A program made the translations under genes and the position numbers. From Chlorops oryzae (Eukaryota > Arthropoda > Insecta > Diptera > Chloropidae): a DNA stretch of 64,000 nt. Position 1 is the stretch's first letter. Each line of letters begins with the position of its first letter. Of the stretch, positions 60,242-64,000 are shown one piece after another. The notes beneath the pieces are model-generated. The model did no database searches. It had not been told where the DNA came from and saw only the letters and a list, made by a program, of their open reading frames with translations. The DNA lies in NCBI GenBank assembly GCA_020466095.1, contig CM035807.1, positions 99,033,785 through 99,097,784 on the forward strand, read 5' to 3'.

Positions 60242-60431
60242 AGGCTCAGTTACTCTTGATTGAACGTAACGTAACTTAACTTTACTTATTTAATCAGCTG
60301 AGTTGATATGTTTAGTTAATTTTATATGGGATCAGTCACTGAAAACTTAATTTGACTTAAGATAAGAATCTGTGGAAAACAGATTTCTCTAAGTTAAGTT
60401 AAGTTACGTTCAATCAAGAGTAACTGAGCCT
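60242..60431. mobile_element. 190-bp Harbinger-type MITE
   Basis: Inverted ends of about 40 bp start AGGCTCAGTTACTCTTGATT on the left, with the exact inverse on the right, continuing through GAACGTAACGTAACTTAACTT with one gap. TTA is duplicated outside (60239-60241 and 60432-60434). Non-coding. Confidence 0.85.
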
Positions 60432-60530
60432 TTAGTGCTGTTATACACGAGCGATTTTTAACGCGCGTTTCTTCACTCGCATGTAGAAGGCCTCAGTTAG
60501 ATTTAATTTGATAACGTCGCAACTCTATAA

Positions 60531-61234
60531 CAGTGTTGCCAGTTTAGAGGTTTTTCCTCTAAATTTAGAGGTTTTTTATTAATTTAGAGGTAGATTTAGA
60601 GGGACAAAACTTTTAGAGGGAAATTTAGAGGGATTCTATTCAAAAATTTCGTTGATACATATTATAAAAGAGAGTATGGTCCAGATTTATTTGACATATA
60701 AAATCTTCACTAATTGGTTCCCGCAGCTCTTTCGTCCGCGGTCAGACCACATTCTGTCTTTCAAAGAAACTCAAGGTCACACACGTGAAACAATGCTGCG
60801 GTTGAGAGAGCATTTTCCACCGTGAATATTATAAAGATCAAATTGAGAAATAAAACTTCAAACTGCCGATGCCATAACGCGAATTGATTGAGTCATCTAA
60901 ATCTTTTAATCCTTCCACAAAAATGTTGAAAAAATTCAACAATGAGACAACACCTACCAATGTGAATGCGATAACGAAGTATTAGACGCTTTCGCAGGGT
61001 ATGACCCTTCAGTTTCACTTTAAATTGTTGTTTTTGCTGTTTGTTGAAACTTTTTCTGTTGTTCCCAAATAAAAAATGTAACAAAGATGATTTGCCCCCT
61101 TATATTAATATATTTTCTAAACTTTAGAGGGATTTTTAGAGGTTTTTAAAAAATTTTTAGAGGGAAACACTGTATTTTAGAGGGAAATTGAATGACATTT
61201 AGAGGGAAGGCTCGAAAAAAACCTGGCAACACTG
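60531..61234 (+). mobile_element. 704-bp hAT element with transposase remnant
   Basis: The ends CAGTGTTGCCAG and CTGGCAACACTG (61223-61234) are perfect inverted repeats, flanked by a perfect 8-bp target duplication CTCTATAA (60523-60530 and 61235-61242). Many copies of TTTAGAGG/TTAGAGGG cluster inside both ends (about 60544-60635 and 61122-61210), the usual place for hAT transposase binding sites. A scrap of transposase remains in the middle (60801-60887). Its right end lies 137 bp before the start codon of the gene at 61371. Confidence 0.9.
60801..60887 (+). pseudogene. hAT transposase C-terminal remnant
   Basis: The frame reads VERAFSTVNIIKIKLRNKTS and stops at TGA (60885-60887). ERxFSTVxxIKxxxRN is the hallmark of the C-terminal dimerisation domain of hAT transposases. 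The N-terminal zinc finger and catalytic parts are gone, so it is non-functional. Confidence 0.75.
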
Positions 61235-61370
61235 CTCTATAACAACATTTCCAGCTTTCCAAAATCTAACGGTTGTTCAGCTGATCAATTTCCCTTCTGC
61301 CTTTCATTAAGATCGAAAATAATTACTTAATTTTATAAGTAATAATAAAAACGACGAAGTATTGCCGAAA

Positions 61371-62451
61371 ATGAATCCTTCAAGGCCGACGCATAAACCG
61401 ATTATCTCCAGTGTTTGGTCATCTCCAAATAACAGTCGTTACCAATCCTCCGAAATGTTCTTTCTCGTGCAGTTCAGCAGACATCCACAGAATTTAATGC
61501 ACGCCGTTTTAACACAAAATGAATTATTGCTGCCGAAAGGGAACGATTCCTTCGGCGCTGAGGTTCTAATAAACGATGGCCAACAACTAACTCCAGGACA
61601 CCTGCTCTTCGTGCATGACAACAAGAATTTAGTGTACGCCGAATTTCAGAAACTGAAATATTCCACCTTTCAAAGGGTACTCGTTGGGAAACTGATTGTC
61701 TTAAAAATCAATTCATACTAAAACTTTCTTTTAGGGTTTCGATGAACACGATACAAATACGACAATTGGACCAAACACCTGGATCTTAGTGCTCTATACG
61801 TGTCACGAAGCCAATATTGTCTATACCATCATTAATAATAGCGAGACCTTTCAAGGCATAAGAAATCCTTATGGTGACGTTCTCTGCTATTTGAATTTCG
61901 GCGACAATGTCTATCAGGCTATTATTGTACGCAAGTCAGAGAGCTATGCGGAGGTCCTCGAGGCATTGACAGAAATGAAAAACAACTGCTTAAAGCTTCA
62001 TTTTCCTTTAATACATGAACCCCACTATGACACAGCGAATGCCGTACCTCCTCCGGGCTTTCAGTCGTTTTGTGGCAACGTTGACGAGTTTCTGCAAAGA
62101 AACGATGTAAGTTTTTCTTGTCTAATTGCACTTGTTCGAAAAGAAAACATATGTATGTACATATGTTGTATAAAATAATATTCTATGTTGGAAAAACAGT
62201 GCAACAGCTATGCCAATGCAGATGCTAATCTAACGATGCTGGAACGAAAGATGAAATGTGATGCTTTATTGCTACTTGATTGGGTCAATGCTTTGGAAAA
62301 CGTCAAGAAACAAACAGAGGAATATGGAAATTTCTCAAAAGCGCTTCAACCATTACCTGCAGATATGCAATTTCCCAATGCTCCTCTTGGGAATGCTGAT
62401 TTTGTCCCTCTCAGGAATAATGATTTTGACCCGACAAATAAATTTGCTTAG
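61371..62451 (+). CDS. Three-exon gene, two-repeat protein of unknown family
   Basis: Exons 61371-61676, 61735-62106 and 62200-62451, joined in phase 0 by introns of 58 and 93 nt (donors GTACTC and GTAAGT, both with CAG/TAG acceptors), give 309 residues. The start ATG has A at -3. Residues 30-97 (FFLVQFSRHPQNLMHAVL onward) and 118-186 (WILVLYTCHEANIVYTII onward) are diverged copies of one unit: a hydrophobic strand, a loop with His and Asn, a second strand, an acidic Gly turn and a closing helix. Exon 3 adds a helical, charged tail (LTMLERKMKC, WVNALENVKK) and a Pro/Asn/Asp-rich end. There is no signal peptide or membrane segment, so probably intracellular. I do not recognise the family. The next gene downstream has the same unit. 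Splicing is inferred, but reading straight through intron 1 meets a stop. Confidence 0.75.
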
Positions 62452-62489
62452 AAATAGATTCATCGTTCACACAGATGTATATTTGGTAG

Positions 62490-62567
62490 TGTTCCCGTAC
62501 TGTACGAAACTGCCCAAATTTCATACAATATTCAAAAAATTGGGCAATTTTGGGCGGTATGGGAACA
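62490..62567. mobile_element. 78-bp hairpin element after the stop codon
   Basis: TGTTCCCGTACTG on the left and CGGTATGGGAACA on the right form imperfect inverted ends, and inner AACTGCCCAAA and TTGGGCAATTT pair as well. It begins 39 bases after the stop codon of the 61371 gene and so probably lies in its 3' untranslated region. Either a tiny MITE or a transcribed stem-loop. Confidence 0.55.
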
Positions 62568-62569
62568 GA

Positions 62570-63430
62570 CCTATTCTATAAATATTGCTGATCATGTTTA
62601 TGTAAATATCAATTCGACTGATTTGAATTTTTCTTTTGTTCAACGATTTATTTAAAACCAACAAAAAAAAGTTCGAGAATACATTTTTCTGTTAAACCCT
62701 TTTCAAAATTTGACTTACAATATCCATGGGCGATCCTGCCTTTTTATTTATCTCAAAATTCATTCAAACAATGAGCTTTTTTTGCAAAAGCATACCAAGT
62801 ACTTCACTCAATGCGGCAAACCGCCTCGAGTTTAAATTTAATTGCGCAAATTTTTTAAACAATGACTGAATTTATTGCAATTCCACGTGACTTTCTAGTT
62901 GCGAACAGTTGTCAGGCAGTCCGGTAAGATACTTTTGGCAAGGCAGCGTTCTCACGTCCTCATGGTAATGGTAAAAATGTAATAAAACTTCTGCAAAGAG
63001 TACAAAGAGCAAATTTAATAAACTCAGCATGCCAACGGCAGTACGATTTTCTTTTTACTACATTTTTTTTTACTTAATATACTTCTGTTCTTTTACTAGC
63101 GAAAAGAGCCAAAAAAAAAAAGGGACGACAGAAGGAAAGTTGAGAAAACGTAAACATTTCTTGGAAGAAGTTTCTTTTAATTTGAATAAAGTCGGATGAT
63201 ACCGAAATTAATTATACCTATTCATTTATCCCTTCTTTTAAGAAAAAACAAAGGCAAAGAATTTTTTTTTTTTAATTTAAATTCCTCAAAACGGCATTGA
63301 AACCAGGTAAACGGATACTGAGAATCTCAGGTGAAATGAAAACATGACATTGAAAACAGATGTCAAACAAAAAAGGACATGCATAAATTACCTAATTAAT
63401 GAACTTCTAGTGGCGTTTACCTGTGAACTT
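62570..63430. other. Intergenic region between the two paralogues
   Basis: No gene. An AATAAA at 62981-62986 could serve as poly(A) signal for the upstream gene, though others may be used. An A-rich patch lies near 63110-63122. Confidence 0.5.
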
Positions 63431-63451
63431 GATTATATTTGTCTTTCGACA

Positions 63452-63487
63452 TATAAAAGGGAGTAGTTGTATTTCATTGACATCAGT
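63452..63487 (+). promoter_or_regulatory. TATA box and TCAGT initiator
   Basis: TATAAAAG at 63452-63459 is followed by TCAGT at 63483-63487, about 32 bases from the TATA start to the initiator A. This is the canonical arthropod core-promoter spacing. It predicts a leader of about 70 bases before the ATG at 63554. A second TTCAGTCG at 63493-63500 could be an alternative initiator. Confidence 0.7.
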
Positions 63488-63553
63488 TGAATTTCAGTCG
63501 TTTACAAGTGTACTTTAAAAAAAAAAAAAAAGGAAATTAGATTGAAGCAAATC

Positions 63554-64000
63554 ATGAATACCTTCAAATATGCAGTGAAAAAAGAATCAGTTGAATTAGT
63601 GCAAAGTGTTTGGCTTCTGCTGGAAGTGGTACGGCAAAATAGTTCGACAATAAGCAGCAAGATCGTCAATCCACAGTACTTTATCATACGTGGAGAGGAT
63701 GTCATTGAAGGCGAGAATAGTAACACGTACGATGAAGGATTTGTACGATTTTTTTACGAACAACGCCTGGCTCTGGGCAAGGTCATTTATACTGGAGCAA
63801 GCAAAGAAGCGGTTGAGAAAAAACTGCAGCTGTTGACTTGCCCAGTGCCAATTAAAACTGTGATGAAGCCAAAGCAAAGATATTTTCTAGTGCAATTCTC
63901 TAAGGGTTCAAAGGATTTGGTACAGGCACTCGTTTCGGAAAGGGATGTTTCATGGCCGACGGTCACTCAAATGAATCAGCGCGAAGTTCTTATATTTGAT
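63554..64000 (+). CDS. Partial gene, paralogue of the repeat protein upstream
   Basis: Open from ATG (63554) to the window edge, 149 codons with no stop, so the 3' part is missing. Residues 20-94 (VWLLLEVV at the start, VRFFYEQRLALGKVIYTG in the middle, a helix ending KKLQLL) form one unit. Residues 110-149 (YFLVQFSKGSKDLVQAL onward) start a second unit that closely matches residues 30-60 of the protein at 61371, where the motif is FFLVQFS. The two genes are about 1.1 kb apart on the same strand, each with its own promoter region, as expected after tandem duplication. There is no signal peptide. The TATA/initiator promoter suggests tightly regulated expression; that is inference. Function unknown. 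Confidence 0.75.
   Translation, partial: MNTFKYAVKKESVELVQSVWLLLEVVRQNSSTISSKIVNPQYFIIRGEDVIEGENSNTYDEGFVRFFYEQRLALGKVIYTGASKEAVEKKLQLLTCPVPIKTVMKPKQRYFLVQFSKGSKDLVQALVSERDVSWPTVTQMNQREVLIFD

Noticed and set aside
63502..63877. Two minus-strand frames over the partial gene at the right edge
   Set aside because: They are shadows of the plus-strand gene starting at 63554, which has a promoter and similarity to its neighbour.
1..64000. CRISPR arrays, operons, replication origins or phage genes
   Set aside because: No regular spaced repeats or gene clusters; introns, SINEs and mariners show nuclear eukaryotic DNA.

Overview
The window looks like a gene-poor, transposon-rich stretch of a higher-fly (dipteran) nuclear genome. 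The evidence is AT-rich DNA with no bacterial-style coding density, one gene with 58- and 93-nt introns, a TATA plus TCAGT-initiator core promoter, two mariner transposons (one with irritans/Himar-type ends), tRNA-derived SINEs with a (CCTAA)n tail, and more than fifteen short inverted-repeat elements. The species cannot be fixed from the sequence; a tephritid-like fly is my best guess.

Layout. From 1 to 61 kb I see no convincing conserved host gene. That span is intergenic or intronic DNA filled with mobile-element remains. Main blocks: a TIR element at 2.2 kb; a SINE with a 324-bp TTAGG/CCTAA array and an inserted foldback element at 4.3-5.2 kb; a pair of inverted element copies forming a 1.4-kb palindrome at 11.4-12.8 kb; a 489-bp TIR element at 19.2 kb; a dispersed repeat ending in a hairpin at 23.5-24.2 kb; a duplicated 1.3-1.45 kb segment flanking a Tc1-type miniature element and a broken irritans-type mariner at 24.8-28.8 kb; two tRNA-derived SINEs at 29 kb; hAT-type miniature elements at 31.7 and 33.9 kb; a full-length 1286-bp mariner with a frameshifted transposase at 34.5-35.8 kb; zinc-knuckle and RNase H fragments of non-LTR retrotransposons at 37.7 and 55.8-56.4 kb; a piggyBac-type miniature element at 55.0 kb; a three-level nest of elements at 58.4-59.9 kb; and a hAT element retaining a transposase scrap at 60.5-61.2 kb. 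One small ORF with a signal peptide (51.8-52.1 kb, minus) may be a gene.

Genes. The right end (61.4 kb onward) carries two neighbouring plus-strand genes. The first is a three-exon gene for a 309-residue protein. The second has a classic core promoter and runs off the window after 149 codons. The two proteins share a roughly 70-residue unit that occurs twice in the first protein and one and a half times in the visible part of the second. They therefore look like tandem paralogues of a repeat-domain family I do not recognise, and they are the best candidate for something undescribed. A hAT copy ends 137 bp before the start codon of the first gene, and a 78-bp hairpin element sits just after its stop.

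All element classes are assigned from end sequences and target-site duplications read by eye; no database search was possible.
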